Notes under the pieces: generated by a model
The model's input: only the letters and a program-made list of their open reading frames with translations
Database searches by the model: none
Told to the model about the DNA's origin: nothing
Program-made: the position numbers and the translations under genes
NCBI GenBank assembly: GCA_025531455.1
Contig: JAMYHL010000111.1
Location: 1-64,000, forward strand
Reading direction: 5' to 3'
DNA length: 64,000 nt
Source of the DNA: Apiotrichum sp. Y4204
Lineage: Eukaryota; Basidiomycota; Tremellomycetes; Trichosporonales; Trichosporonaceae
Part shown: in pieces, positions 52,024 through 64,000 of the stretch
Position numbering within the stretch: the first letter of the stretch is position 1
How the letters are laid out: every line of letters begins with the position of its first letter

Positions 52024-55000
52024 GATGGCGAGAGGACGAGAAGAAGATGGGGATCAGAGAGGGGAGGGAGAGGGGAGGGGTTGCGGCCTGCTAGGCCTTT
52101 CGGACGGTGTTGTGTATGTTCGTCGTTGTGGTAGAGAGTACTGGCGGTCGAGAAGGAGGGGGTCGGGAGGGCGAATGGGAGAGACACAAGGAGGGTAGTG
52201 CTCAGGGGCAGATGTCGAGGGCTGTCGCTGAGCTTTGGAAGGAAAATAAACAAGAAGTGATTAAACAGATGGCGATGAGACAAGAACTAGTCGAGACAAA
52301 AAGCAAAAGGAATCTAGAATATCGAAAGAGCGTGACGAGTTGGGCGGGCGGGGGATTGGCAGTGGCAAGATGGGGAGGGGCGGCGAGGACGGCGAGAACA
52401 ATGGGAGGAGATGGGGCGGGGAGGTGAGGTGAAATGTTGGCGAAGTGCTGCCGCTGTCGCTGCCGCTGCCCGATGTCCCGGTGCCGATGAGAGGAGGGGA
52501 GGAGGAGGAGATTGAGATGGCGATGTCGGGGGGTGTGTCGGAGATGGAGAGATGGAGAGATGGCGATGGAGATGCGAGTGATGGACCCAGCGCAGTGCCC
52601 AATGGCCTAGTCGGGCAAGGAGCAAAGGACAGCGAGAGTACGCCCCAGGGAGGGGTCCGAGAGCGCGGGTATGGGTATGGGACCTCGGGGAGAGGTTTGC
52701 AAAGGACAAGCAGGACGAGGAGGAGGGACCTGCGTGTTGGCGGCGTGTATTCGCGTCTGAGCGGGAGGGAGAGGGAGGGAGAGGGGGGGAGGGTTTGGAA
52801 CGAGTGCTCCCTGGAACACCAAAAGTACACTCAAACACAACACCCAAGTAGTAGAAGTAAAATAGGATACACAATGGCCAGAAGGAGCAGTTAAAAAAAG
52901 GTTTAGAGCGAGTAAGAGGGCCTGGGGATTTTGAGGGGAGGAGGGAGGGAGAGATGTGTCGGTGTTGTCGATGTGTATACAACACGTCGTTGTCTCTTGG
53001 AGTTGTTGTCTTCTTGAGGTGGCGATCCTCAATCTCAGTCTTGATCTCTTGATAACTTGCTGACGGTGAAGAAGCAAGCAAGCAACGCATGCGCGCATGC
53101 GGAGACACGAATGGATGCATGTCATCGATCGCCCCCCATCATCATACATGTGCATGCTGCCGTGGTACGGTGGACATACAGTTCCGCTCCTGCCGGGTGT
53201 GCGTGCGTGTTTACGTCCAAGAGAAAAAAAAAGCGAGGAACGACAAGGAGGAGGGGAGCAGGCCGGGAGGGTGGAGGAGGGAGGTAAGAGGTAGTATCCG
53301 TTCCTCTCCTCTGGCATCTCACCTGTGTGGGCTCCTCTTTGTCTTGTCTCGTTCATGTCTCTCTCTCTCTCCGTCCCTCGTGCCTGCCGAATGGCCCGAA
53401 CGTGCACACTCCCGGGGCGGTCTGGCAGCCTGGGCGGCGAGGGGATCAAGAGGAGAGGGAGCAGCACACTTGCCGTACAAGATAATCCAGGTGGCCAGTT
53501 GCTCGCCGAGCTCCAGCTGCCGTTCTTCCCTGTACGCCTCTTCGGCTCCACCCTGCCGCACGGTAGTACCAACGGCATGCATACTCTTTCCTCGAGACTT
53601 TCCTTGATTCTAGAGATCCTCGGCGGCTCGTCATCATTCATTGGATCTCTCATATCTCGTCCTCTCGTCTCGTCTCGGAATGGGCTAGGGAGACGGTCGA
53701 AAGGGGATGAATTGTCTCGGGTGGGCGCCAGCTATACCGCCCAGGGAGAGGAGGCCGAGGCTGGCCACGCCAAATGTCCGTAACAAGCTAACAGGCCCAT
53801 AAAGCTGGAGCCGTGTCGTCGGTCGCGGGTCCAACGGCCACCGGCCGGCAGTGGCGCAGTGACAGCATCTCAGAGTAACGTGCTCCTCAAGCTCGGTTGC
53901 TCTGCGTCTCCCCTCTCTCTCCTGCATCGGGCTCTCCCTCTGCGCCATCTCGATCCCCGTGCCTCGTTGCCGACCCCTCTGACCCTCACCGACCCTCTGA
54001 CCCTCACAGTCTGTCTCCCACTCTCTGACAATCACCCGCCCGCCCAGCAGCCATGCTGCCGGCATTGCCGCCTTGCGCGCCTTGCGTAACACCTGGTAAT
54101 GAGCCCTGGAGCCCACAAGGCCGCAATGTGACACTGTGCATACCGTCCGAGCCGCAGCCTGCAGTGGCTCTCCTGCTCCCTGCCGTTGCTCTACCGCTCT
54201 TGCTGCGGCGGCGCTGCCGTGTCGTAGCCGGGATGCAACCCTGAGTCAGCCGCCCCTTAGCCGTACAGGTGTAGTAACTGCCGCCATGCCGCCCTCATGC
54301 GCAGAGCTGGAGGCCAGAGGGCGTGATTTCGCTGTAGCAAGCAGCAAGTAGCGAGCAGCGAGCAGCAAAGAACACGAGGCCGACGGCACCACCCAGCTCT
54401 CCCCAAAGTCAAAGCCAGCAGGCCAGGAGCTCGGAGCGCACTCCGCCCAGCCAAAGTCATACAGGGCATCGAATGCTTCCCGGTCCTGGACCTGGCCCTT
54501 ATTCGGAAGCCGCCCGCCTGTCATGAGCCCCAAGGCATCACGACTTGAAGCTTCAAGGCCACGCATAGAGGCTGTTTGCCTTTTCAAGCGATAGCCTGCA
54601 GATTGCAGCCCCCCCACGCAGACCCGCACTGCCAGGCCAGGACAGCGGCGCAGGCGCGTCTCCCCCTCCCGCGACGCGTCGATTCCGCATGTAGCAACTC
54701 TCATCATTCGGGCGACGTACGCCCCGTTGTCGGGCCCATTTCCGTGGAGGAAGAGTACCGCACTACAGAAGATCTTGTCTGTTTTCCAGTTTTGTGGGTG
54801 ACTATCCTCATCCCTGCTATTTTCGATGGCGAGCAGCAATGACTTTACAAGTTGTCTGTCTCGGAGTGGTCCAGCCCCAGCTCCAGCTCTCCTCGTCGGC
54901 TCCCTCGCCGGGCTCCCGGCTCCAGGCTCTAGGACTCTCGGGCTGATGTCAGTGGCGCGCACCAGTGGAGCCCCAACGACCGGACCTACGGTGGGGTGTG

Positions 55001-55467
55001 ATCGTATCTGCATCTCTAGATCTCTAGCCTCGTGTGAAGAGGGACCAGGGCCGACGGGCTTTGGGCTTTGAGATCCCAGGAATCGATCCCTTACGAGCTC
55101 ACGTATGGAAAGCATACGGATCGCAAAGGCAGAAATAGCGCCAGCACTGATTCCTGCTTCCTGCTTCCTGCCACTCCCCTCGGCCGCCGCCAACCGCAGT
55201 TCGTGCACGGCCTGCGCGGCCCGTTCCCGGCATCACGGCAAGCTCCTGGACGCTGGACTAGCCCGGAACGGTTAGTATTCGGGCATGTGGCCGATGACAT
55301 CGCAGCCTGTGTAGAGCTGCGATCCTACTCCGACCCGATCCCATCCCAGAATTGGAGTCCAGTTTTAGCACACATTGCATTCTATTATCTACATACAGTG
55401 TCGTCGCTCGTATCCGTGCATCCGTCCTGTCCCGTCGTCTCGTCTCATCACGCAGTAATTGTGCACT
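52024..55467. other. 3.4-kb region without a recognisable gene
   Basis: This lies between two minus-strand genes. 52030-53330 is markedly purine-rich on + (pyrimidine-rich on the sense strand of the membrane protein gene), so it may be a long leader or promoter. The longest frames (52607-53653 and 54246-55208, both -) have no domain or splice support. No RNA gene or mobile element is recognised. Confidence 0.45.
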
Positions 55468-58300
55468 CTACGCGCTCGCGGGCGTGCCGTTGGCGCTGCT
55501 CGCACCGTTCGCACCGCTCGCACCATTCGTGCCGGTCTCACTGCCCTCATCCGACTCTCCGCCGGCAGCACCGACGGCGCGCACCCGTGCAATCTCGTCC
55601 TCGACAGCCTGCCGCCCAGCAGAGGTGAGCATGGGCCGGCCGTCAGTGTAGTCCTTTTCAAAGTACCGCGTCTCGTGTCTGCTGTCAGCGAGGAACAGAT
55701 GAAAGCCGAGGCGGTGCCACTAATCTCGGGAACCAAGCTCCAACCTCGGCTCCAATCTCAGTGGAGTCCGCCTATTCCGGCCCCGGAGATCACTCTGATA
55801 CTCACTCTCCACCCACAGCCTTGAGCTTCGCGGCGATATCACGCTGACGCTGTTCAATCACCTGCTTCTGCTTAGTCGCCTCGCTCCAGTTCTTGCCGAA
55901 CAGATTTTCCGTCACGGGATTCCAGAGCCGACGGCTCTCCTGCGGCTCCTGCTCGTCGATTGGGCGAACCAGTTTTGGGATCAGTGCCAGCTGGTCCATG
56001 TCGAGCAGAAGCGTCCACTCCTGTGATGTTAGATGCTGTCAAGGTTCACGTGGCATGCACTGCCGCCGTCCCGATCGCGACTTTATCTCTAATCACTGCG
56101 GCCGGTTCCTCGACTATTCTCCGCTATCGTGTCCCGGGTGATACGCTGAGCTTATTGTGGCGGCTCCAACAATAACCTCTTTGCCACAAGGTTGACACAG
56201 CTCGGTCACAAGGTTCCCGGCCGAAGCCAATACCTTGATGGATGAATTCCATGGCTCCCACAGAATGGGCCACAGCTTCAGTGGCCGCTTCACTCTCCCA
56301 GAATGTCACCTTGAGAGACCGCCAGCTCTGAGATCGCCAAACTCCGTTCCGCTACACCTGCCACTCACCTTCTGTCCTTTGAGGCGGTACCGGATCTGGC
56401 GCATCCAGTTGCCCTCAATGTGCGCGACGACCATCTCGCTCGGCACCTGCTTGGGCTTCTTCCACTCCTCTGCCGCAGTGTCGCCCGTCTTGTACCGGAA
56501 GATGACACCGTCGAGTAGGAAACGGGGCTTGCCGATCCACGACTGGGGGTGTCAGCGTGTATCGCATGCGATGTGACTAAGTGACCGCAGTAATGTGAAG
56601 GCACAAGCATGACGCGTAACTCGCGGAGCCTGTGCAATCACACAGCACACAGGCACCGACAGTTAGAATGTGAAGACTTGTGAAGATACTGTCATGAGTG
56701 GTTCATGGGAACCAGCCACTCCACATGTCCATCTGCCGGCAGCCCATGTGCATGTTCGCGGTAACCCATGTGCGCGACATGAGCACACGCAACCATGACA
56801 TAGAGGTCATATGCATATGGCCTCATGCCACACACCACACGTTGATCCACGTACCTCATCCTTGTAGTCGAGCAGCACGCGCAACCGCGTGGCGCCGTCA
56901 CCGCCGCGGACCGTGACGGAAATCTGGTCGCTCATGGTACCATAGTACGAGCCCTTGAGGATGCCATTGACCTGCGCCTCAGGGTGTGTGATCTGGTACT
57001 CTTCGCCCTTGCCTGGTCCGTCGCGGAGGATGCGCACAAAGATACCCTTGTTGAGCGGACCGGGACCGAGGCGGATAGCTGATGTTAGAACGTTTCCTGC
57101 AACGATACCACTCCTCTTGCTCACCAGGGAAGGACACCTTGGCCATGATCTGGTCAACACCGACGGCCTCGATGCCGCGCTCGGGACAGTAGTAGTATGC
57201 GGCCGAGACCGGTGGGTGATGGCTAGTCTGCTCGCAGAGAAAGACAACTGTGACCTTCTCGCTGTCCCGGACGCCAGCGTCCATTTCTCGCGGAAGAATC
57301 TCGTCACCAGGACCCGGGATCGCCTGGCGCATCGCCGCCATGTCGAACGGGTCCTTCTTCTTCTCCCCACGCGACGACGCGGCGGATCGGATAGAGGACA
57401 CCTCGCTTCCAGTGCCTGCAAAACCACCATGTTCTGGACCGAGAACAGGCGTCGACCATCCGGATCCACCCTGGCCACCGTACTGGGGCTCATTCGGCAG
57501 AGGCACATGGACATGCGTCCGCACAATCGGCATGCCAGTCTCCTCATCAATCTTCAACGGGGGAACGCGCCATCCGCAACGGAAGTGCTCGCCTTGGTGT
57601 GAGCTACACCAAAATTGTAATCTCACCAAGTGCAGAGTTGTACGTCTTTCCAAGACGAGCGCGAACAAACTTGAGATCCTTAGAGAACAGGAAACGGAGC
57701 ACAGCAAGCATCCGTTCGAGGTCGTCGGAGCTGTCACCGATACTATGACGTCAGTGAAAAGTACCACTTTTGCAGGACCACTCACGCAGCAAAGATATCG
57801 GCACGGTCGGCGTACTGCCAGTACTCGAGGTTTGGGATCGGCTCGAGCAGCGAGGCTGGAAGGGAGAGGCGACTAAGTGTGTCAGTGTGGCCACGACGGA
57901 GCTCACTCACAGATTGGCGAGATCCTTGACACCAACGAGCCTAATGTGTCAGCTAGCTGCGGTGGGAGATGTGAAAAGGTGGTCTACGCTGCGCCCACCA
58001 CGTTTTGACTGTGATCGTAGTGTGAAGACGTATTGTGCGGACTGGTGGAGACGTGTCGTGGGAGAAGGGTGGCTGGGTCCGTGTCGTGATGTGCGGACAG
58101 AGTGTCCAAACCTTGCGATTCGCCCCCCTCATGTCTCCACACGCAACGTGCACTTACTTCTTCAGTAGACCCATAAGAATACGCATCTTGCCCTCCTCGC
58201 CTCCGCTGCCGACGTCCGGCAGGGTGGCCGGGGCTCCCGTGTCGTCTGTGAACGACTGGGTAGCTGGGGCGGGGACAACCAGAATTTGGGGTGTAGCCAT
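55468..58300 (-). CDS. Oxysterol-binding protein, short ORP/Kes1-like
   Basis: Nine exons, 58300-58158, 57940-57911 (30 nt), 57872-57786, 57742-57627, 57592-57125, 57078-56855, 56542-56369, 56020-55806 and 55678-55468, give 555 residues. The signature EQTSHHPPVSA is at 246-256. 'LGEHFRCGW', 'GSYYGTMSDQISVTVRGG' and 'SRRLWNPVTENLFGKNW' fit the ORD barrel and its C-terminal wall. No PH domain or ankyrin repeats are seen. About 85 extra residues rich in Gly, Ser and Pro (about 150-235) sit between the first core strands and EQTSHHPP, longer than in Kes1. It binds sterol and PI4P for lipid exchange at membrane contacts. Introns 6 and 7 (312 and 348 nt) are long. Confidence 0.92.
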
Positions 58301-59710
58301 CGCGGATAAGGTGAGGGCCGGAGATGTGGGGGTGGCGGCGAGCGTAGGGTCGCGATGGGGCAGCGATGACGAAGGGGCGGAATGGATCCAGAATCGAGGA
58401 CGAATAGGGCGAACGTGGTTGAGAAGCAAGAGGTGGAGATGGAAATGTAGATTACACGGTCACACAAGGTGCGATTGTAACGATACCGGAGGGGAGGGGT
58501 GGCACGATGCACGATGCAATGCGCGACGGAGTGATCCAATACGACAAGTGCAGTCGATAGAGCATTGCCCGAGATACGATCACGGTATTGCAAGGACCCC
58601 GCAGCAACAAGGCCGTGCAATGATCGCAGTCAGTGGGATCCCAAGTACCAGTGCGAGGTAAGCGCGACACATGGCAAGGCGGTGGTACACGTCCAGAATG
58701 AGCGTCACAGGAACGGTCAAAACCGGGCAGCGGTAGTCCGAGCGTCCGAGCGCCACAACGACGACGAGCGCGAGGTCGCGTCAACATGTCGGCATGAGCG
58801 TTTGATCGAGGGCGTTGCGGCGGCGGCGGGGCGCAGGGTTCGAAACGACCACACCACGGCACGACGCGAGCGCGGTTGAGCAAGGGGCCAAGAGTCGTGA
58901 TGAATGAGGAAATCGGCCGGGTTGTCCGGAGCACGGGGAGGGAGAACGTGCGCGCGCAGCAAGACGATCATCCGGAGCAGGAGATCAGGAAACATGAAGC
59001 AAAAAAATATGCAGAATATCACCGATCGAAAAGCAGCGTGTCAGCATCAGCGCGAGGGAGAGGGGGAATGAGACACGGCAAAGCCAAGTGTGCAAAAATA
59101 TCAACGACCACAACGCTTCACGTACTGCGCCGCTCGTGCACAAAGACAGAAGCGAACACGGAAGCACGATGGAGAAGGTGGCGACCATCGCTCAGCGCGC
59201 GTGACAGCCCCGCACCCCATGGGCCTTCCAATGTGAAGCGGGCCAGCGAGGCATCGAGAAGCGCGAAGGGCGAAGCGCGAAGCGTGCCTTCGGCTGCATG
59301 TGTGTGCGCCCGGACATGGATGCACCTGTGCCTCGTACACATGTCGCCAAGCATGTGCGCACAGCACGCTCACAAGCGGTGCAATGCAACAACGGGACAT
59401 GGGTGTTTAGGCCCCAATGGGGCGCTGGTCGTTGGCTGGCGATAACGAACGTGCGGCTCAGTCCGGGTAGGGTGGAGGTGCGGTTGCCACCGGCAGTGGA
59501 GGCTGGGTGTTGACCACCGGGGTGTTCAGAGCGACGCTCCCCAGAACCCAGTGCACACTGCGGCGCGCAGAGTCCGTCGAGCGCAGCGACAATGGCAGCG
59601 ACAGCGGCCCAAACGACAACAACAACAGAGAACTCATGCCGTCACGGTCACTTACCCGGATCGTCATCGGTCGGGATGGCGAGCTTTGGGGCGGCGCCCT
59701 TGTCCTTGCC
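58301..59710. other. Gene-poor region upstream of the OSBP gene
   Basis: This holds the OSBP promoter. 1.4 kb of GC-rich DNA with only short, uninformative frames and CA/CG-rich stretches. The minus-strand frame at 59458-59713 may include the 3' part of the small candidate gene below. Confidence 0.45.
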
Positions 59711-59713
59711 CAT
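59650..59713 (-). CDS. Possible first exon of a small gene, 3' end not resolved
   Basis: A minus-strand ATG at 59713, preceded by a pyrimidine-rich leader-like stretch (about 59720-59920), opens MGKDKGAAPKLAIPTDDDP. A consensus donor GTAAGT follows in phase 1, with the exon ending near 59655. Reading on without splicing gives a stop after 21 residues. The possible acceptors (near 59558, 59514 and 59437) give short or unconvincing ends. I cannot define the protein or its function. The start context and donor are the only support. Confidence 0.28.
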
Positions 59714-62700
59714 TGTGCTAGACGTTGTGGGTAGAGGTTTGTGTGGATATCAAAAAGTCGAGAGGGGAGCGCTGTGCTGCTGTGTACAGTAGCGAGGGGG
59801 TGCTGCAGCGAGGAGCAAAGAGAGTTGTGGATGAGACAAAAGAAGTTTGGAATAGAGTGGAACTGGAGAGACGGAACAGTGAAAAAGGTGGAGTGGAGTG
59901 GAGTGAGTAGCAGTAGTGAGTACCCACCCTCATTCATTCCCCAACCCGCTGCTTGCCATTGTGGACTATTACTGGAGTCTGTTCCCGGCTGCAACCGCCT
60001 CTGCTTCTTGCTCAGATGCCGCTCTCAGCTGCTGGTGGCCCTTGCCCTGGGTTGGACTGGTGGTGGTGTCCAGCTGCTCTCTTGCTCGTGCCGCGGACTG
60101 TGGTCCAGCTGCCCACAGAAATGTCATCATCATCATCATAAGGGACCACAATGCGGGAAGTGTGCAGCCCAGCCCAGCCCAGCCCAGCCCAGTCAAAGCC
60201 CACTCCGGCAGCTCTGGCCCACCCTTGAGCCCTCAAGCTACCCCCGACTCCCACCCCACATGCACAAGAGGCCGAGTGGGTTTGAGGGTCCGCCGCACCT
60301 CGGCGTTCAACCGCCGAGCTCCGAACCGGATACCGCCATCAGCATCGACTACTGTGTCAAAAATAGTGCAGTCCGTTACTTCTGCCAGCCAGGATTAACA
60401 GAAGCAAGCATGTCCTGGTGCCAAAACTGGCACGACAATGTACGACAAGTTGGGCACCCGGCACAACATGTTCTTCAGATCTTCATTCCCTCTCTCTGTG
60501 CTCCATATCCTTCAGTCCAAAATTGACAGATGCTCCCCGCGCGGACCGGCGCGCAGCGCGCAGCACACCCACGCGCGGACGTCCGATCGGCAGACGCGAT
60601 CACCGCGGGCTCATCAGTGCCTCGGACTAAATTAATCACACACGCGCGGCGCCGCGCCGTGGCGGGGCGGGGAGCAGCAGAGTTGTGGGCAGAGGGCGGG
60701 GGTTTGTGCAGATGTGCGTGCAATGTGCTCTCGAACTAAGACGCACTGCGCGCCTCGTGGTGATGTGCAGCGTGAGCGCGTGCGCGTGTAAGACTTCGGC
60801 GTTGCAGGCGTTGCACGTTACGTTGCAAGTCTTCTCGAAACCCCACGATCGTGCTACTACCGGACACTGCGCGCTTCCCGTGCGTGCGAGCTCACAGAAG
60901 CTCGCGGCCTCGAGGCATCGAGGCCGAAGAGTGCGCCGACGCCGATCAGGGTCCCGAGATCCAGAACGTCCATTCACGCCTGAGGGCCATGCTGGCATAG
61001 CGGAGGGTACAGATGCGGAGATGCGGAGATGCTAAGTTGATGCGATGGTCGATTGGGTGTGGATGCCGAGGCCGAGCCAAGAGCTTCCAAGCCTCCAAGG
61101 TTGCCCCGAGAATCCGGGTCCTTGGGGACAGACGCTGAGACTGCGCATCTGCGGGTCGCGGGCTCGAGGGTCCAGTATCTAGCGACCTTCAGCAGCTCGG
61201 CATGGACATTCTCCTAGGCTGCGCTACGGCTTGCGGCCTGCACTACACTCCGCATCTCCGAGTCCGAGACAGGTCGCGCCGCGATGCCAAGGATCTCGAT
61301 TGTCTCGGGACTGGAAGATGTGCATCGGATGCTGCGCACTGCCTCTCCCGCACCTTGGGGGTCAAGGCAATGAGATAGAATCTAGAATTTCGATTCCATA
61401 GGTGACTGGCCCTCCGGCGTATGGCCGTGTCCGTTGATATCCAGAGCTGTGGCTCGGTGCTCGCTTTAGATCGCTCTCGAGCTCTGGATCTCTGGACGAG
61501 GTGCGCCGCATGGGACGCTGCTGCGCATATCAAGACGCAATGCACAACACAAAATAATGCACACGATGTAAACACGCAATCCATGCAAGGGCATGCAGCG
61601 CAAACATATGTCCACATGTCCGGTCCACATGGTCATGCGCAGGACAGGCAGACCGTGCACTGATCAAAGCCGCATGCTGCGCGGCGGCGCGATGGCCAGC
61701 TCACCAGCTCTGCCATTCGGCCATCTGCGAGCTGCAAGATCAAGATTGCACGTACGCGGAAGCTTGGCGCTCCACATGCCCAGCATGCCAGCGGCCCACG
61801 CCACGCCGAGCCGGCGGCACAAACGAGCCAAGAAGCACCAATCTGCCGTCAGCCGCTATCACCTGCGCGCTGCGAGGCACGGCTGGACAGGTACTGGTTC
61901 CCTTCCGGCCCGGGCCGGGCGAGGCGACGTCGCCCAGTAGATTCTGGACCGGCCGAGGGGGGCGGACGCCAGGTAGACATGACTGCAACTATGAGCCAAC
62001 GCCGCCAACACACCTCCGGCCTCTGTCCTACCTCCGCAGCTCGGATGCGGCGTGCAGTACGCAAACTTTCAGTACAATTACCTCAAGCCTCGTGATGGCA
62101 CTCAACTAATTTTGAAACGAATCTCATGGTCACTCCGGTACACCGGGCAATGTCTGGGCAGGCCCCCGCCCTCGTGCCGCGTTTCATGTCGGGGACCCGA
62201 AACGCTGACAACCCGGGTCGGAGATCGTGGGCGTGCTGGACTCTTCTTGTACTAGGGTTCCGGAGTGAAGAAGAGCATGCAGACATTGTTGAGAGATGAC
62301 AGATTACCCGGGTGTTCAGCTTGGCGAGCATTGCCGTATATAGCGAGCGTCTGTGAATCCGCAGATGTGCTGTGATTCCAAGTTCAACTGTTTTATGACG
62401 CTCGCTGGCATATCCCCATAAGCAGGTGCGCACACTGGAGCACAACAGGCAACGAGCGACGATACACATTGCTACCTTCGCCCATCGCGTCGTTTGTGGT
62501 CCGATGCGGAAGCCACAGCCCTGGGTTCCGTCTCGGAGGCGCAGTGGCGCCAGGCGTAGATGTGAACAAGACTGCGGCGGATCGCGTCGCACGTTGCAGA
62601 CGCACTCGCCGTGCGCTGTGCAGTTGCTGTGCATTTGGATCGCGTCGCAGTCGCGTCGGCCGTCAGCGCATGGTGCTCAATTGACAGTTGCACGTCTGCC

Positions 62701-64000
62701 CTATTCATGTTGAGCTGTCGACCTTAAGATCTTGAGCTTGATCTTGTTCTCATGTTCTGCAGGCTGCAGGACAAGTTCCGACAGTCCCCTCAATTTGCAG
62801 CAGATATCAAAACAGATGAATCCGGTCCACAATCCACGAACCAGCAAACCACCAAATCGCGGGGAATATCATACTGGGATCGTTGGGGTTCTCGTTGGGC
62901 AGTGGTGCAGTACGGGAAATGAATCAGAGAAACAAGACTACATAAACAATCCGCACTACGCGTCGTCGCCTTCCAGCTAGCTTCCATTGCCTATTTCTGT
63001 GATTGTTGGGGACCAGCTACGGCGCTAGTGCGCTAGTGACTAGTGGCGGGCACTGTAGACATCGTGGGATCGTGGTCATTGACGATCATGGATCTGCCCC
63101 GAGTGATGGGATTATTGGGGGATCAGTGGGAATCAGTAGGGATCATCGGCCATTGCGGATCATCCCATTGTCAGAGGAGGACGCGTCGAGGGTCGCGACG
63201 CCAAGCGCCAAGGTCTTCGTCGACGCGTCAAAACGATTCACCTTAGTCGGTACTAGCGCGCACAGCGTTGCACCGCTCCGTTTGGAACTAGTCTTTTAGT
63301 TTAAATACCACCATCTTCTGGCGCCGGCGGCGGGGTATGGAATCAAGGAAATCGCAGACGAATCTAACCCGACACAGACTGAGATCTGGAGAGAATCATA
63401 CAACAACCCGACGCGTCGGTCGCGTAGCAGCGTATCCATCCCGCCCATTTTTAACGCAATATAGCACACCACCGACCGTGACAAAGCAGCAATCGACCCA
63501 ATCATACGGCAAGTGTAACGCGCTATATGGGGGTAACGACGCGCGGGCGGACGCGTCGCTCCAATATTGCGCACGGAAGAGGCGCTGGAAAGAACGGAAT
63601 ACGCTGACGCCCTGGCGTGCCCCAGCGCCCAGCGCCATGCCCCATAGCTAACAGAGTACAGAGTCTAGCCTCTCGCATGTCCCGATTCCAAGCTTGCAGG
63701 CTCAACGGCTGCCATTCTGTACCAGAACATCCACCCCAGAATATCTACCCGCTCTTGCCCCGTCTCGCGTCTGGACCCCTGGTGTTCGGCGAGGCGTAAC
63801 CGCGTTTGGGATTGGGATGTGTGGCGGATCAAGTATGCGAAAATGCAGAGCATGCAGAGATCGATGATAGAGCTATCGAGGATCAGAGGCAGACAGCACA
63901 CGTTTACGGGGATATTATATCGCCTATGTTGTAGAGGCAACAGAGGCCAGAGCAGAGCGCGAGAGGATATACCACCTCCCTCCCGCATGCTTCAGATATT
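59714..64000. other. 4.3-kb gene-poor tail of the window
   Basis: Only short frames without recognisable content. Simple repeats include a CAT run at 60124-60139 and an AGCCC run at 60164-60192. Around 63060-63170, GGATCA-like words recur several times. No tRNA, transposon terminal repeats or conserved protein is seen. Confidence 0.45.
60164..60192. repeat. AGCCC pentanucleotide repeat
   Basis: About five to six tandem AGCCC units in non-coding DNA. Confidence 0.85.

Noticed and set aside
52607..53653. 348-codon minus-strand frame
   Set aside because: Low-complexity Ser/Pro/Leu translation of a pyrimidine-rich strand, more likely a leader or promoter of the membrane protein gene.
54246..55208. 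320-codon minus-strand frame
   Set aside because: No recognisable motif and no supporting splice or promoter signals. Length alone is not persuasive at this GC content.
1..64000. A new defence, mobile or biosynthetic gene system
   Set aside because: All confidently identified genes are fungal housekeeping, metabolic or secreted single genes. There is no clustering of biosynthetic enzymes, no nuclease or helicase cassette, no transposase and no terminal repeats.

Overview
The window is nuclear DNA from a fungus, most likely a GC-rich basidiomycete yeast. Tremellomycetes, perhaps Trichosporonales, is my inference. Protein-coding genes are dense and on both strands. They are split by many very short GT-AG introns, often 33-60 nt, with CTGAC/CTAAC-like branch sequences. 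I reconstructed 60 introns in 19 genes, each checked for reading phase. There are no bacterial operons, phage, transposons or CRISPR arrays. All exon coordinates are hand-derived from splice signals and protein-family knowledge, and no RNA evidence was available.

Layout. 1-9 kb: an intron-containing tRNA-Thr(UGU), a GNAT acetyltransferase, a secreted CAP/PR-1 protein, about 4.4 kb with no recognisable gene, and a short-chain dehydrogenase. 9.5-17 kb: a CHMP7/Chm7-like ESCRT-III protein, an amidase-signature enzyme and a secreted Asp-rich/Ser-Thr-rich protein. 17-32 kb: a long disordered protein, an ABC transporter, the retromer sorting nexin Vps17, eIF3m, prefoldin 2, and an acidic Phe-motif protein resembling the AP-1 accessory factor Laa2. 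32-38 kb: an ACAA2-like thiolase and a DCAF11/WDR23-type WD40 protein. 38-45.6 kb: four consecutive genes for mitochondrial proteins (MRPL16, ATP synthase subunit K, TIM50, mitochondrial EF-G1). 45.9-58.3 kb: the Golgi syntaxin Sed5, the Sm protein SmG, a large Ser-rich C-terminally anchored membrane protein, about 3.4 kb without a clear gene, and a short oxysterol-binding protein. 58.3-64 kb is gene-poor, with one doubtful small gene at 59.7 kb.

How the genes work together. Most are housekeeping genes transcribed separately. Two functional themes recur. One is membrane trafficking and remodelling (Chm7, Vps17, Laa2-like, Sed5, OSBP). The other is the mitochondrion (MRPL16, ATP19, TIM50, MEF1). 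Several head-to-head pairs share intergenic regions of 430-1200 bp (eIF3m/PFD2, thiolase/WDR23, MRPL16/ATP19, TIM50/MEF1, SED5/SMX2). I see no dedicated new multi-gene system. The most notable features are in gene architecture: apparent 9-nt and 11-nt microexons in the adjacent MRPL16 and ATP19 genes, many introns near the lower size limit, frequent GTGCGT donors, and a perfect 40-bp duplication in the SED5/SMX2 intergenic region.
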